Shown: positions 1 through 9,868 of the stretch, in pieces
Position numbering within the stretch: the first letter of the stretch is position 1
Layout: each line of letters begins with the position of its first letter
NCBI RefSeq assembly: GCF_036985505.1
Contig: NZ_BTGQ01000003.1
Span: 564,602 to 628,601, forward strand
DNA: 64,000 bases
Direction of reading: 5' to 3'
DNA from: Croceitalea sp947503285
Lineage (GTDB): Bacteria > Bacteroidota > Bacteroidia > Flavobacteriales > Flavobacteriaceae
Notes under the pieces: generated by a model
Seen by the model: the letters and a program-made list of their open reading frames with translations, nothing else
What the model was told of the DNA's origin: nothing
Databases searched by the model: none
Program-made: the position numbers and the translations under genes

Positions 1-479
1 AGTTTGGCAATCTCATCTAAGGACTTGGATTGGATGACCATCTGTTTTTGAATGATATCCAATCGTTTGGTAGCGTCGATAATAATCTCTGAATTGTTGA
101 AGCCTTCCAAAGACTTGTAACGGTTTACCCCTCCGAAACCAGCCCTCCTTTGTTCTTCTGGAATAGGGTTTGCCTCGAAATAAAGTCTATAGATATTATT
201 GTCACGGTCTTCAATATTCGCCAATACCTGCTCCATCTGTTCCATTTTCTTATCCAAGATTTCAAACTGGAGCTCATAATTTTGAACTTCGCGTTGTAAA
301 GAAAGTTCCCGAGGGGTATTGACAAGGTTGGTATTCAGTAATAGGATGAGGGTAATGAAACCAAAAAGGGCCGAACCCAATAAGAAAAGGAAAACGTTTC
401 GGTATCTTTTTGATTTTTTAGGTTCGATCTTTCGATACGAAAGCGTATCGGGATCGTAATAGTATTTTACTTTAGACAT
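1..479 (-). CDS. M23-family cell-wall metallopeptidase, N-terminal part only
   Basis: Partial gene running off the left edge; 159 residues are visible, starting MSKVKYYYDPDTLSYRKIEP. A membrane segment lies at about residues 28-49, followed by a charged, coiled-coil-like stretch (about 53-85). The arrangement (basic N-terminus, one TM helix, coiled coil, GGVNRYKSLEG region) and the position divergent from alaS match flavobacterial M23 (LytM/NlpD-like) peptidases, which cut peptide cross-links in peptidoglycan from the periplasmic side of the inner membrane. The catalytic HxxxD/HxH part lies outside the window, so the family call rests on the N-terminal part and context. A TAnnTTTG promoter element lies just upstream on this strand. 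Confidence 0.75.
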   Translation of the reverse strand, partial: MSKVKYYYDPDTLSYRKIEPKKSKRYRNVFLFLLGSALFGFITLILLLNTNLVNTPRELSLQREVQNYELQFEILDKKMEQMEQVLANIEDRDNNIYRLYFEANPIPEEQRRAGFGGVNRYKSLEGFNNSEIIIDATKRLDIIQKQMVIQSKSLDEIAK

Positions 480-525
480 GAAGTGAAATTATCCTATTTT
501 TGGTCATTCATTTTATGGTAACAAA

Positions 526-533
526 CAAATATA
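526..533 (-). promoter_or_regulatory. TAnnTTTG (-7) promoter element for the M23 peptidase gene
   Basis: On the minus strand this reads TATATTTG, a perfect match to the Bacteroidota -7 element, about 47 nt upstream of the peptidase ATG. I do not see a clear -33 TTG at the ideal spacing, so this is a partial promoter call. Confidence 0.45.
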
Positions 534-583
534 GAAATTGTTTCGTTTATTCTGTTAAAATTAATTAAAGCTTAACTCCCAAG

Positions 584-3202
584 ATGACATCGCAAAAGGT
601 TAGAGAACAGTTTTTAAACTTTTTTGAATCTAAAGGGCACAAAATCGTTCCCTCGGCACCGATGGTCATCAAAGATGACCCCACTTTAATGTTTACCAAT
701 GCTGGTATGAACCAGTTTAAAGAGTATTTTTTAGGGAATTCCATTCCTAGCTCGGTTAGGGTCTCAGATACCCAAAAATGCCTTCGGGTCAGCGGTAAGC
801 ACAATGATTTGGAAGAAGTGGGCAAAGACACCTATCACCATACCATGTTCGAAATGCTCGGTAATTGGAGTTTTGGTGACTACTTTAAAAAAGAGGCCAT
901 TGAATGGGCTTGGGAATTGCTTACCGAGGTTTATGGTATTGCCAAGAACGATTTGTACGTTTCCGTTTTCGAGGGCTGCGAAGGGCCTGATAGTTTGGAA
1001 ATGGATAAGGAAGCCTTCGATTTATGGCGTATGATTCTGCCCGAGGATCGTATTATCATGGGCGATAAAAAAGATAACTTCTGGGAAATGGGTGAGCAAG
1101 GGCCTTGCGGGCCTTGTTCAGAAATACATGTGGATATTCGGTCGTCTGAGGAAAAGGCGAAAATACCCGGGGCGACATTGGTCAATCAAGATCACCCCCA
1201 AGTCGTTGAGATATGGAACCTGGTCTTTATGCAATATAATCGTAAGGCCAACGGGGCACTCGAAAACCTACCCGAAAAACATGTAGACACCGGAATGGGG
1301 TTTGAACGCCTATGCATGGTCTTGCAAGGGGTAAAATCAAATTATGATACCGATGTCTTTACGCCTTTGATCCGTGAGATCGAAGCCATTACCCATCAAA
1401 AATATGGTAAGGACGGGGCAACGGATATTGCCATTCGGGTCATTGCCGATCATATAAGGGCCGTTGCCTTCTCAATTGCCGATGGTCAGTTACCAAGCAA
1501 TACTGGGGCGGGTTATGTGATTAGAAGGATATTAAGAAGGGCCGTGCGCTACGGATTTACTTTTCTAAATATTAGAAAACCCTTTATTTATCGATTGGTC
1601 AAGGTATTGGGCGAACATATGGGGAAAGCCTTTCCTGAACTAAAACAACAGTATCAATTGATTGAAAATGTGGTTAAGGAAGAAGAAAATTCTTTCTTAA
1701 GTACCTTAGAACAAGGTTTGGTACTCTTAGATGCTGTCATGACAGCATCCAAGAATAAAATCATTGCTGGGGAAAAGGCTTTTGAACTATATGACACCTT
1801 TGGTTTTCCCATAGACTTGACCGCGCTGATACTTGAGGAAAAAGGATATACCCTTGATGTCGATGGATTTGAAAAAGCATTGAAAGCCCAGAAAGAGCGG
1901 TCTCGTGCAGCTTCAGAAACCTCAAAAGAAGATTGGACCATTCTTTTAGATGATAAGGAACAAGAGTTCATAGGTTATGATAGCTTAGAGGCTGATGTGA
2001 AATTGGTGAAGTATCGAAAAGTAACCAGTAAAAAAAATGGCGAGCAATATCAGTTGGTTTTTAATCATACCCCCTTCTATGCCGAAGGTGGTGGCCAAGT
2101 AGGGGATAAGGGATACCTAGAGGCATCAAATGGCGATATCACTTATATCATAGATACCAAAAGGGAGAACAATGAAATCGTTCATTTTTCAGAGACCTTT
2201 CCAAAAAACAGCAAAGGTACCTTCAAGGCCTCTGTCGATAAAAAACAACGTCAGCGTACGGCCAGCAACCATACCGCTACCCACTTGTTACATCAAGCGC
2301 TTCGTGAAGTTTTAGGGACCCATGTAGAGCAAAAAGGCTCTGCAGTGCATTCTAAATACCTGCGATTCGATTTCTCACACTTTTCAAAGCTGACCATTGA
2401 GGAATTGCGAAGTGTAGAGAATTTCGTTAATGCCAGAATAGAAGGGCATTTGCCTTTTGAGGAAAATCGGAGTATCCCTCTAAAAGAGGCCATGGCCCAA
2501 GGCGCTATGGCACTTTTTGGCGAAAAATATGGAGATACGGTAAGAACGGTCCGGTTTGGGCAGTCCATTGAATTGTGTGGTGGTACCCACGTAAAGAATA
2601 CCGCCGATCTTTGGCATTTTAAAATTACTTCTGAAAGTACGGTCGCTGCGGGCATTCGTAGAATTGAGGCTATTACCTGTGACGCCGTTAAAAACTTTTA
2701 TTTTAAGAATAATAGGGCCCTTTTTGAAATCAAGGATCTGCTTAACAACACGAAAGAGCCTGTAAAGGCCGTAGCAGCATTACAAGAGGAAAACGCCAAA
2801 TTGCGAAAGCAGTTGGATATGCTTTTGAAAGACAAAGCTAAAAACCTTAAGGAGACCTTGCGGAAAGAACTTACTGAAATCAATGGGATTCAATTTTTGG
2901 CCAAGAAGGTTGATTTGGATGCTGGTGGAATTAAGGATCTGTCCTTTGAATTGGGGCAAAACAATACAAACCTATTCTTGTTGCTGGCTTCTGAGAAAGA
3001 AGGCAAGGCAGTCATTTCATGCTATATTTCCAAAGAACTGGTAGCGGAAAAACAATGGAACGCAGGTGCCATCGTTCGTGAGCTGGGTAAGTATATTCAA
3101 GGTGGTGGTGGTGGCCAACCCTTCTACGCGACCGCTGGGGGTAGAAATCCTAAAGGTATAGACGAAGCATTGGAAAAGGCCAAGGAGTTTCTCGACAAAT
3201 AA
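584..3202 (+). CDS. alaS: Alanine--tRNA ligase
   Basis: Class II aminoacyl-tRNA synthetase that charges tRNA-Ala in the cytoplasm. The 872-residue length is normal for the family. The N-terminal catalytic core is followed by the editing domain with its zinc motif: H563-x3-H567 (HTATH) and C665-GGT-H669 (CGGTH). The C-Ala domain ends with the glycine-rich GGGGGQPFYATAGG segment that contacts tRNA. The ATG start gives the typical N-terminus MTSQKVREQFLNFFESKGH. The gene stands alone, divergent from the peptidase gene; the 104-bp gap holds the promoters of both. Confidence 0.98.
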   Translation: MTSQKVREQFLNFFESKGHKIVPSAPMVIKDDPTLMFTNAGMNQFKEYFLGNSIPSSVRVSDTQKCLRVSGKHNDLEEVGKDTYHHTMFEMLGNWSFGDYFKKEAIEWAWELLTEVYGIAKNDLYVSVFEGCEGPDSLEMDKEAFDLWRMILPEDRIIMGDKKDNFWEMGEQGPCGPCSEIHVDIRSSEEKAKIPGATLVNQDHPQVVEIWNLVFMQYNRKANGALENLPEKHVDTGMGFERLCMVLQGVKSNYDTDVFTPLIREIEAITHQKYGKDGATDIAIRVIADHIRAVAFSIADGQLPSNTGAGYVIRRILRRAVRYGFTFLNIRKPFIYRLVKVLGEHMGKAFPELKQQYQLIENVVKEEENSFLSTLEQGLVLLDAVMTASKNKIIAGEKAFELYDTFGFPIDLTALILEEKGYTLDVDGFEKALKAQKERSRAASETSKEDWTILLDDKEQEFIGYDSLEADVKLVKYRKVTSKKNGEQYQLVFNHTPFYAEGGGQVGDKGYLEASNGDITYIIDTKRENNEIVHFSETFPKNSKGTFKASVDKKQRQRTASNHTATHLLHQALREVLGTHVEQKGSAVHSKYLRFDFSHFSKLTIEELRSVENFVNARIEGHLPFEENRSIPLKEAMAQGAMALFGEKYGDTVRTVRFGQSIELCGGTHVKNTADLWHFKITSESTVAAGIRRIEAITCDAVKNFYFKNNRALFEIKDLLNNTKEPVKAVAALQEENAKLRKQLDMLLKDKAKNLKETLRKELTEINGIQFLAKKVDLDAGGIKDLSFELGQNNTNLFLLLASEKEGKAVISCYISKELVAEKQWNAGAIVRELGKYIQGGGGGQPFYATAGGRNPKGIDEALEKAKEFLDK

Positions 3203-3345
3203 GTGGTTTTAAACCTTTCAAATGTCTGGCACACATGGTAGGTTTGTAAGTATCATGGTAAAAACCAGTGAATGGCAACTATCGTGTTGGCATAGGATAA
3301 AAATTGTAATCAGCTAATTTAACTTAGACTATAATCCAAAACAAT

Positions 3346-3843
3346 ATGAAAAAAATAAACCTTGGTAGTGGATGCATTCTATTTGTGATCGCCTTGCTTT
3401 TTGTTGGCTGTGGTTCTGATGATGCCTCAGGCCCAAATGTTGATGAATTTATAAGGGCGAATGTTGAAACGATTTCATTTGAAACCTTGGCGGACCCTAG
3501 TGCCGTGACTGCCGCAAAAATAGAGGGCAGTGATTTTACTACTTTTTTGGTTCAAGGTGTTGATGGGTCAGGTAATGCTATGATACTTTCCATTGTCGAA
3601 TATAGCGGAGTGGGTACTTACGATTTATTTATTGAAAATGAACCGACGGGTACTGCGGCAGCGTATGTTACCCAAGAAACCGCTTGGTTTTCATCTGGCG
3701 ATGGTGGTTCGGGTACGATTACGGTTCAGGTTGATGACGATCAAGAAACTTCAGGTACATTTGAATTCGTTGGTATTGAGGGGGATGGTGGAACGTCGAC
3801 CCGAACCGTGACCAACGGTACCTTCAGGGCAAAGTTCGAGTAG
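3346..3843 (+). CDS. Small secreted lipoprotein, DUF6252-like
   Basis: 165 residues with a lipoprotein signal peptide: basic start MKKINLGSG, hydrophobic stretch and lipobox LFVGC with the acylated cysteine at C22, followed by GSDD, an acidic tether suited to surface export in Bacteroidota. The mature part is a beta-rich, Asp/Gly/Thr-rich domain of about 130 residues ending ...RTVTNGTFRAKFE, which resembles the DUF6252 family (function unknown). It sits alone between alaS and the LRR protein gene. Family assignment is from general resemblance only. Confidence 0.75.
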   Translation: MKKINLGSGCILFVIALLFVGCGSDDASGPNVDEFIRANVETISFETLADPSAVTAAKIEGSDFTTFLVQGVDGSGNAMILSIVEYSGVGTYDLFIENEPTGTAAAYVTQETAWFSSGDGGSGTITVQVDDDQETSGTFEFVGIEGDGGTSTRTVTNGTFRAKFE

Positions 3844-4309
3844 GCTGTTCTTGAATTTAGAGCACTTGGGTCGTTATGTCAACAATCAACTGGGTCGAAA
3901 CGAGCATGGTTACTTCGGGTTGTGATTTTAGCAGCTTTGCAAAGCATAACGTTAGGGCATCAACAAAAACATCGAAAAATTATGCTGCGTATGTAAGATT
4001 GGTAATGTAGGTTCCCGTATCACTGATTCAGAAAATTCGTGAAGTCGCAGATGATTGCTGATTATTTCCTGTACTTTAAACGATTATTTTCCAACCATTT
4101 ATTTGGTATAAGAAATACAAGTTTGGTCCTTAAAGGTTCCCGTACGCGACTCGAAAGAAGCTTAAAAATAATGCGCGACGAGAAGAATACCCGCAAATTA
4201 AGATGTACTATCATCGGTATTGGGGTATTTCGTCGAATTGGTGAACGTGATTAAAAAGTCACCATACTATTTTTAGTATTTTGGCGCGGTGTTGTAGTGC
4301 CATTCCCTT
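3844..4309. other. 466-bp intergenic region without a convincing gene
   Basis: No terminator hairpin or known RNA is apparent. A 71-codon open frame (4039-4254, GTG start) has a basic composition with no domain or signal peptide and is probably chance. The last about 60 bases hold an AT-rich stretch (around 4262-4284, TATTTTTAGTATTTTGG) that could be the -7 region of the LRR gene promoter. Otherwise I see nothing in it. Confidence 0.5.
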
Positions 4310-7300
4310 ATGAAAAGAGGTGTACTTTTAGTTGTATTGGTTGCTTTTTGCTTTATTTCTTTTTCACAAACAGATCTTGGTACGGTTGAAAAAAGAGATT
4401 TAAGTACAGGCCAGTCCACTACCATGATGGTTAATGTGGGTAGAACACAAAATACCTATCAATGGTTTAAAGATGGGGCTGCCTTATTTGACGATGGCAG
4501 GATATTGGGGTCGCAAAGCGCTTCTTTAACGATATCTTTATTGAACAATACCGATACCGGTGTGTACACTTGTAAGGTTAGTGGCCCCAATACCGCAAGA
4601 CCTGTTATTGAAAGAAACCCGATTACTTTGAAGGTTGTGGCCAATTGTGATGTGACCAACAGGGCTGCGTTGATGGCTTTGTATGATGCCACCAATGGTC
4701 CAAATTGGACGGTAAACACAAATTGGGGCTCTGCATTGCCCATTGACCAATGGCATGGAGTGACCACTGACGCCAATGGATGTGTTACACAGCTCATATT
4801 GGATACTCCTACTAATACCGGAAATAATTTAGTGGGCACGATACCCGCTGAACTTGGTAATTTAACCGAACTGATAGATTTAGATCTGTCCGATCAAGGA
4901 GGCCTTTCAGGCACCATACCAGATAGCTTTGGCTCGCTTGTGAATTTAGAGGTATTATTGCTTAACGATAATCAGCTTTCAGGGGCCATACCAGATGTAC
5001 TGGGTGGTTTGGGTAATCTCACCACATTATGGTTGTCCCAAAATATGTTGGTGGGCACCATTCCGGTTTCACTGGGAAACTTGACTGATCTAGAGTCTTT
5101 ATTGCTTTCAGATAATCAATTGACGGGCACTATTCCGACGGAATTTGGAAATCTTAACAATTTGATGACCCTATGGCTCAGCAGAAACCAATTATCAGGA
5201 GGGATTCCCGAAGAAATGGGCTTGATGGCAGATTTGCAGGTTTTATTACTGAACTCGAACCAATTTACAGGTCCTATTCCAGATACTTTATATGATTTGG
5301 TCAACTTGACAAGATTGTTTTTGAACAATAATCAATTGGAAGGTGCGGTTTCTGCTAGGATAGGGGATTTAACATCTTTGGAAATCCTACTATTGTCCGA
5401 TAATCAACTATCGGGTAACCTACCTGTTGAATTGGGCAACTTGACCATGGTTTTTAACCTTGGTCTGGCAGACAATCTTTTTACGGGTGTCATTCCCGAT
5501 TCTTTTGGCAATTTGGTCAACCTTGCAAGTTTTACCATTGCGAATAACACCATAGAGGGAGTTTTACCACCGGGTTTGATCGCATGGACCAATATTTCGA
5601 ATTTAAATATCTCAAATAATAATTTAGAGGGCGATATCCCCAGTTTTATTTTTAGCGCAAGCGGTACCTCGATATTCAATTTTAACGATAACCGCTTTCA
5701 GTTCGGCGATTTTGAAGATGAATTCAACTACTATCAAGGATTTCCCTTTTTTGATGATAATCCGCAGGCTAGGGTCAATAATGTGGAAAGCCTTACGGTT
5801 TGCACGAGTGGTTCGATCACCTTGCAGACTACCGTTAGCGGAAGTGCCAATGTATATGAATGGTTTAAGGATGGTGTAGCCATTCCTGCTTCAAATACGC
5901 CAAATCTTGTGCTTACCGGTCTTTTGCCAGCTGACTCTGGGATATATACGTGTCTGATCAGCAGTACGATTGTTACTGATTTGGTTTTAGAAAGAAATCC
6001 CATTACCCTAACGGTGACCGATACCGGCCCTGTTGCCAACACCATTTCAGATATATCAACCTGTGACGACAACATGGATGGTTTTGCAGCATTCGCTTTA
6101 GATTTGGCCGCAATCGAGATGCAGGTGCTGGGCGGTCAAACAGGGTTGTCAATTTCTTATTTTGATGCCATGGGTGTCCCCATTACCTTAACACCGCTGT
6201 TTACCAATACAACCGCCGGTCAACAAGATATAACGGTTAGGGTGGAAGCCTCGCCTAACTGCTTTGATGAAACCATTTTTAGCCTTATTGTAGAGCCCGC
6301 TGCGGTGGCCGAGGTATTTGCAGATGTAGAAGCATGCATAAGTGAGGGTTACACCTTACCTGCACTAAATGCGAACAATACTTTTTACACGGGGCCGAAT
6401 GCAACGGGAACGCCATTGAATACAGGCACTGTTCTGAACACTACCCAAACGGTATATGTGTTTGCTGAAACAGGTTCAGCAGGAAATTCCTGTACGGACG
6501 AAAGTAGTTTTGAGGTGACCATTTCTGGGACACCGGTAGCCGTTATGCAAGATGTTGAGGTTTGTGAATCCTATACATTACCCACCTTAGAAGCCAGTAA
6601 TCAATACTTTACGGCACCCAATGGCGGGGGTATGTTGCTAAATGCCGGTGATATGATTACGACGACCCAGTTAGTCTATATCTATACAGATGGTGTGTGC
6701 AGTGATGAATCAAGTTTCATGGTGGAGGTATTAGGGAATCCTACAGCGGATGTTTTTGAGGATATAACCGCTTGTAATAATTATGTGTTGCCTTTGCTGA
6801 GTGAGGAAAACAATTATTATACGGCACCGAATCAAGGTGGGGATTTATTGCTCGCGGGTGACGAAATAGTGACATCACAAACGCTTTACATTTATGTCGC
6901 GCGGGCAACTGAACCAGATTGTTTCGATGAAAGTAGTTTCGATATCGCCATAATCGATTTGGCTGTTACAGCGCTTGAAGACGTGGTGGAATGCACGGGT
7001 TTTACATTGCCATCCCTACCTGCCGGGGAAAATTATTATACAGGACCTGACGGGTCAGGTGTATTACTAAACGCAGGCGATGAGGTGACCGATTCACAAA
7101 CACTTTATATTTTTTCACAATCCGGTGGATGCACTGCTGAATCGAGCTTTACCATTACTATAACCTCTATGGGCTGTCAAGATGATGATGCTTTTGCCCT
7201 TCCAAAATTTTTCACCCCAAACAATGATGATAGAAATGATGTGTGGGATGTCTCTAACTTGGCGGGAACCGGTACTACCACCATATATATTTTTGACCGG

Positions 7301-7456
7301 TACGGTAGGCTTTTAAAAAAGTTGGATCCTAACTCTGAGTCTTCATGGGATGGTTTGTTCAATGGAAACCCGATGCCATCTTCAGACTATTGGTTTCAAT
7401 ACGTCAATCAAGATACCGGTCGGATGTTTACAGGACATTTTAGTCTAAAAAGATAG
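4310..7456 (+). CDS. Secreted LRR / Ig-like protein with type B T9SS sorting domain
   Basis: 1048 residues. Signal peptide about 1-20 (ends SFSQ). An Ig-like domain (about 25-110, with YQWFKDG and DTGVYTC) is followed by an LRR cap (about 112-166) and about a dozen plant-type LRRs (about 167-480, NNQLSGxIPxxLGxLxxL). A second Ig-like domain follows (about 490-575, YEWFKDG, DSGIYTC). Then come four degenerate repeats of about 70-80 residues (about 620-955), each with a C-x(3-6)-YTLP-like motif, (F/Y)Y/F-T-(G/A)-P, a TLYI-like strand and DESSF. The C-terminus (about 960-1048: FTPNNDDRNDVWDV, IYIFDRYGRLL, FTGHFSLKR) is the gliding-motility-associated type B sorting domain. Expected to be exported by type IX secretion to the cell surface or medium; probably binds protein or polysaccharide. 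Ligand unknown. Confidence 0.9.
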   Translation: MKRGVLLVVLVAFCFISFSQTDLGTVEKRDLSTGQSTTMMVNVGRTQNTYQWFKDGAALFDDGRILGSQSASLTISLLNNTDTGVYTCKVSGPNTARPVIERNPITLKVVANCDVTNRAALMALYDATNGPNWTVNTNWGSALPIDQWHGVTTDANGCVTQLILDTPTNTGNNLVGTIPAELGNLTELIDLDLSDQGGLSGTIPDSFGSLVNLEVLLLNDNQLSGAIPDVLGGLGNLTTLWLSQNMLVGTIPVSLGNLTDLESLLLSDNQLTGTIPTEFGNLNNLMTLWLSRNQLSGGIPEEMGLMADLQVLLLNSNQFTGPIPDTLYDLVNLTRLFLNNNQLEGAVSARIGDLTSLEILLLSDNQLSGNLPVELGNLTMVFNLGLADNLFTGVIPDSFGNLVNLASFTIANNTIEGVLPPGLIAWTNISNLNISNNNLEGDIPSFIFSASGTSIFNFNDNRFQFGDFEDEFNYYQGFPFFDDNPQARVNNVESLTVCTSGSITLQTTVSGSANVYEWFKDGVAIPASNTPNLVLTGLLPADSGIYTCLISSTIVTDLVLERNPITLTVTDTGPVANTISDISTCDDNMDGFAAFALDLAAIEMQVLGGQTGLSISYFDAMGVPITLTPLFTNTTAGQQDITVRVEASPNCFDETIFSLIVEPAAVAEVFADVEACISEGYTLPALNANNTFYTGPNATGTPLNTGTVLNTTQTVYVFAETGSAGNSCTDESSFEVTISGTPVAVMQDVEVCESYTLPTLEASNQYFTAPNGGGMLLNAGDMITTTQLVYIYTDGVCSDESSFMVEVLGNPTADVFEDITACNNYVLPLLSEENNYYTAPNQGGDLLLAGDEIVTSQTLYIYVARATEPDCFDESSFDIAIIDLAVTALEDVVECTGFTLPSLPAGENYYTGPDGSGVLLNAGDEVTDSQTLYIFSQSGGCTAESSFTITITSMGCQDDDAFALPKFFTPNNDDRNDVWDVSNLAGTGTTTIYIFDRYGRLLKKLDPNSESSWDGLFNGNPMPSSDYWFQYVNQDTGRMFTGHFSLKR

Positions 7457-7508
7457 ATTAATCTTTTTCGTTTCGTAACTTTTGATGGGATATTGGAATT
7501 AGAGAACC

Positions 7509-8132
7509 ATGAAAAGAGTAGTTGCAGGTGCCTTGATAGCCTTAACGGTCGTATTTGTTTATCGTTCGTGTTTAGAGGATAACGAAGTGTCGGTGCTTAA
7601 AAGCAATTCCATGCTCATTGAACGGCAAATCAAAAACGTATCAAAATTGATCGTCACCGAAGGTCATTTTGCAGAAGTCTACAATTATGAGGATTCCAAA
7701 GCACTATTTGGCTCCCTGCTTGCCGCTGAAAAACGGGCTTTGGTCGTTGTAAATGCCGAGGTGACCATCGCCTATGATTTAAAGGGGCTGGAGTTTGAAT
7801 TGGATGAGGTGCAAAAAACGGTATTCCTTAAAAAAATACCCGAGCCCGAAATAAAGATCAATCCTGATTTTGAGTATTACGATGTTTCCGCCGATTATTT
7901 CAACCCTTTTGAAGCTGCTGATTACAATACCATTAAAGAAGATGTCAAAGCTTTATTACGAAAGAAATTAGAAGCCTCCCCACTCAAATCAAACGCCCAG
8001 AATCGTCTGCTCAGCGAACTTTCAAATATTTTGATGCTTACCAATACCTTGGGCTGGAAATTGGTCCACAATGAAAGACCCATTGAAAAAGTTCAAGATT
8101 TAACTCTTGACAACAGGACTATCGTTGACTAG
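7509..8132 (+). CDS. DUF4230 family membrane-anchored protein
   Basis: 207 residues with one N-terminal membrane helix (about 4-20) and the rest predicted extracytoplasmic. The region from about residue 40 on (IKNVSKLIVTEGHFAEVY, KALVVVNAEVTIAYDL-like strand, then LEFELDEVQKTVFLKKIPEPEI) matches DUF4230, a widespread family of unknown function. Its last 33 bp overlap the tail of the convergent aromatic amino acid hydroxylase gene, so the two transcripts are antisense to each other at their ends. Confidence 0.85.
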   Translation: MKRVVAGALIALTVVFVYRSCLEDNEVSVLKSNSMLIERQIKNVSKLIVTEGHFAEVYNYEDSKALFGSLLAAEKRALVVVNAEVTIAYDLKGLEFELDEVQKTVFLKKIPEPEIKINPDFEYYDVSADYFNPFEAADYNTIKEDVKALLRKKLEASPLKSNAQNRLLSELSNILMLTNTLGWKLVHNERPIEKVQDLTLDNRTIVD

Positions 8133-9866
8133 TTGCAGTCCATCATCAATCAAATGCCCCAGTTTTGGTTTGCGCTGTTTTACGGCCTCTAAATGTTTCA
8201 AGATGGCCTCTGATAGATTAGCCTCATTAGTTGCCCTTGCCAGTTCATAAAGCTCTATGGATAAGAGCCAATCATCAGGAAATTTTTCACTGATTTCTTG
8301 AAAGACTTTTGTTCTTGAAATAGTAGTGTTGGTAGTTTCTCGATAATCCCGAACTTGTTGATAGTACTGTTCCAACAACCTTCGTTCTTGATTCTTTTTT
8401 GATTTTGTGGTGGTTTCAGTGAGTTCGTGGCCAATCAGGTCAAAACTGTTGAGGTCCGCCGGACCGTTAAATGCGGAAGTTACCTTTTCCCCGACTGCCA
8501 TATGATACAAGCCCCATTCGGGTAAAAATAAAATGGTATCGTCATGGGTGACCCTACAATCCTTAAGGGTTATCAATACGATTTCCCCCTTAAGATTGCG
8601 AGTACCCGTAATGATTTCCCCAGATACCTTGACGCCGCCCTCAAATTCCAGGTCCACGCGTTCCCCTTCAAATATCTTATAGGCTTTCAGGTCTCGAGGG
8701 CCCATATCCTCAATGGCCAAGTTGATGCCTTTCAACTTGCCTACGGGAGAACCAAACCCCTCTTTATGATGGTCAGTGCTATGCCCTACCAATTCTTTTT
8801 CTCTGTACGAAAGTGCAGTGGGGCCAAAGGTTCTTAGGTAAAGTGGTTTGCCATCGTGTGCAATGATATTGTCAAAGACCCCGGATATCTGTAATCCAGT
8901 ACTAAGTTCGATGGTACCCAGGGCTTTTGATTTTACCAACTTTCGTACTCCTTTCAATCCACCTGTTCTTAGGGCCATCGTATTGGCAAAATCTTCCAAA
9001 ACTTGGCTTAGATGGGCGAAATTGGGGGTTACAAAAAGTTGTGGTTGGGGCTTTGTGATATCAAAAGCCGTTTTTGCGGCCTCAAGGCCGTATGCTATTT
9101 TTTTGACATCATCGGTCATACACCAGGCGCTTTCACCAATGGATGATAGCAGACCCGCACCGTATATTTTAGGATTATCGACGGTTCCTATAAGACCGTA
9201 TTCAACGGTCCACCAGTGAAGGTTTCGAATCAAGGCCATTTCACTGGGCTCCCCCATATGCTCTTGCAAGTATTCAATATGCTTTTCGGCTTTTTCAATG
9301 TCCTTCTTTGGGGTGCCCTCGGCCTCTTTAATAATAGAGAGATGTCTTACCGCTTCGTAGAGTTCATAGTCTTTTGCGCTTGAGATCGCCTTACAGCCGA
9401 TCTCACCAAAACGTCGCAAATATTCGGCATATTCAGGATTCGCTATGATAGGGGCATGCCCGGCGCCTTCGTGTATAATATCGGGTGCTGGGGTATATTC
9501 TATATTCTCCAATTGCCTGATATCGGATGCGATGACCAAAACGTTATAGGCCTGAAACTCCATAAAGGCCGAAGGAGGGATGAAACCATCGACCGCAACG
9601 GCTGCCCATCCAATCTCTTTTAAAATTCGGTTCATGCCATACATATTCGGAATATTATCAATGGAAATCCCTGTTTTTTGTAGGCCTTCCAAATACGATT
9701 GATGCGCCACCTTACTGAGATAATCCACATTTTTGCGCATCACATAACGCCAGACCGCTTGGTCGATAACGGTATAATCCTCATAATTTTGAGGTTTGAT
9801 ATATTGCTTCAAGTGTTTGGGAAGCTTTTCTAAAATAGGATTGCTCTCGTATTCCAAATTTGCCAT
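8100..9866 (-). CDS. Aromatic amino acid hydroxylase (phenylalanine-4-monooxygenase type), long form
   Basis: 588 residues. The N-terminal ~300 residues form the pterin-dependent, Fe(II) aromatic amino acid hydroxylase domain: iron ligands H132 and H137 in DIIHEGAGHAP and E222 in HWWTVEYGL are all present. Established reaction: O2- and tetrahydropterin-dependent ring hydroxylation, most often Phe to Tyr. Bacterial enzymes such as those of Pseudomonas are only about 260-300 residues; this one carries a further ~280 residues (from about 300) containing a beta-rich segment (RVDLEFEGGVKVSGEIITGT) whose role is not known to me. Start is the ATG 2 bp after the DUF3291 gene stop, so the two are co-transcribed. 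The divergent Lrp/AsnC gene is the likely regulator. Confidence 0.92.
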   Translation of the reverse strand: MANLEYESNPILEKLPKHLKQYIKPQNYEDYTVIDQAVWRYVMRKNVDYLSKVAHQSYLEGLQKTGISIDNIPNMYGMNRILKEIGWAAVAVDGFIPPSAFMEFQAYNVLVIASDIRQLENIEYTPAPDIIHEGAGHAPIIANPEYAEYLRRFGEIGCKAISSAKDYELYEAVRHLSIIKEAEGTPKKDIEKAEKHIEYLQEHMGEPSEMALIRNLHWWTVEYGLIGTVDNPKIYGAGLLSSIGESAWCMTDDVKKIAYGLEAAKTAFDITKPQPQLFVTPNFAHLSQVLEDFANTMALRTGGLKGVRKLVKSKALGTIELSTGLQISGVFDNIIAHDGKPLYLRTFGPTALSYREKELVGHSTDHHKEGFGSPVGKLKGINLAIEDMGPRDLKAYKIFEGERVDLEFEGGVKVSGEIITGTRNLKGEIVLITLKDCRVTHDDTILFLPEWGLYHMAVGEKVTSAFNGPADLNSFDLIGHELTETTTKSKKNQERRLLEQYYQQVRDYRETTNTTISRTKVFQEISEKFPDDWLLSIELYELARATNEANLSEAILKHLEAVKQRKPKLGHLIDDGLQLVNDSPVVKS

Positions 9867-9868
9867 AC

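Noticed and set aside
4039..4254. 71-codon open frame after the small lipoprotein gene
   Set aside because: GTG start, basic composition with no domain, signal or conserved look; best treated as chance in intergenic sequence.
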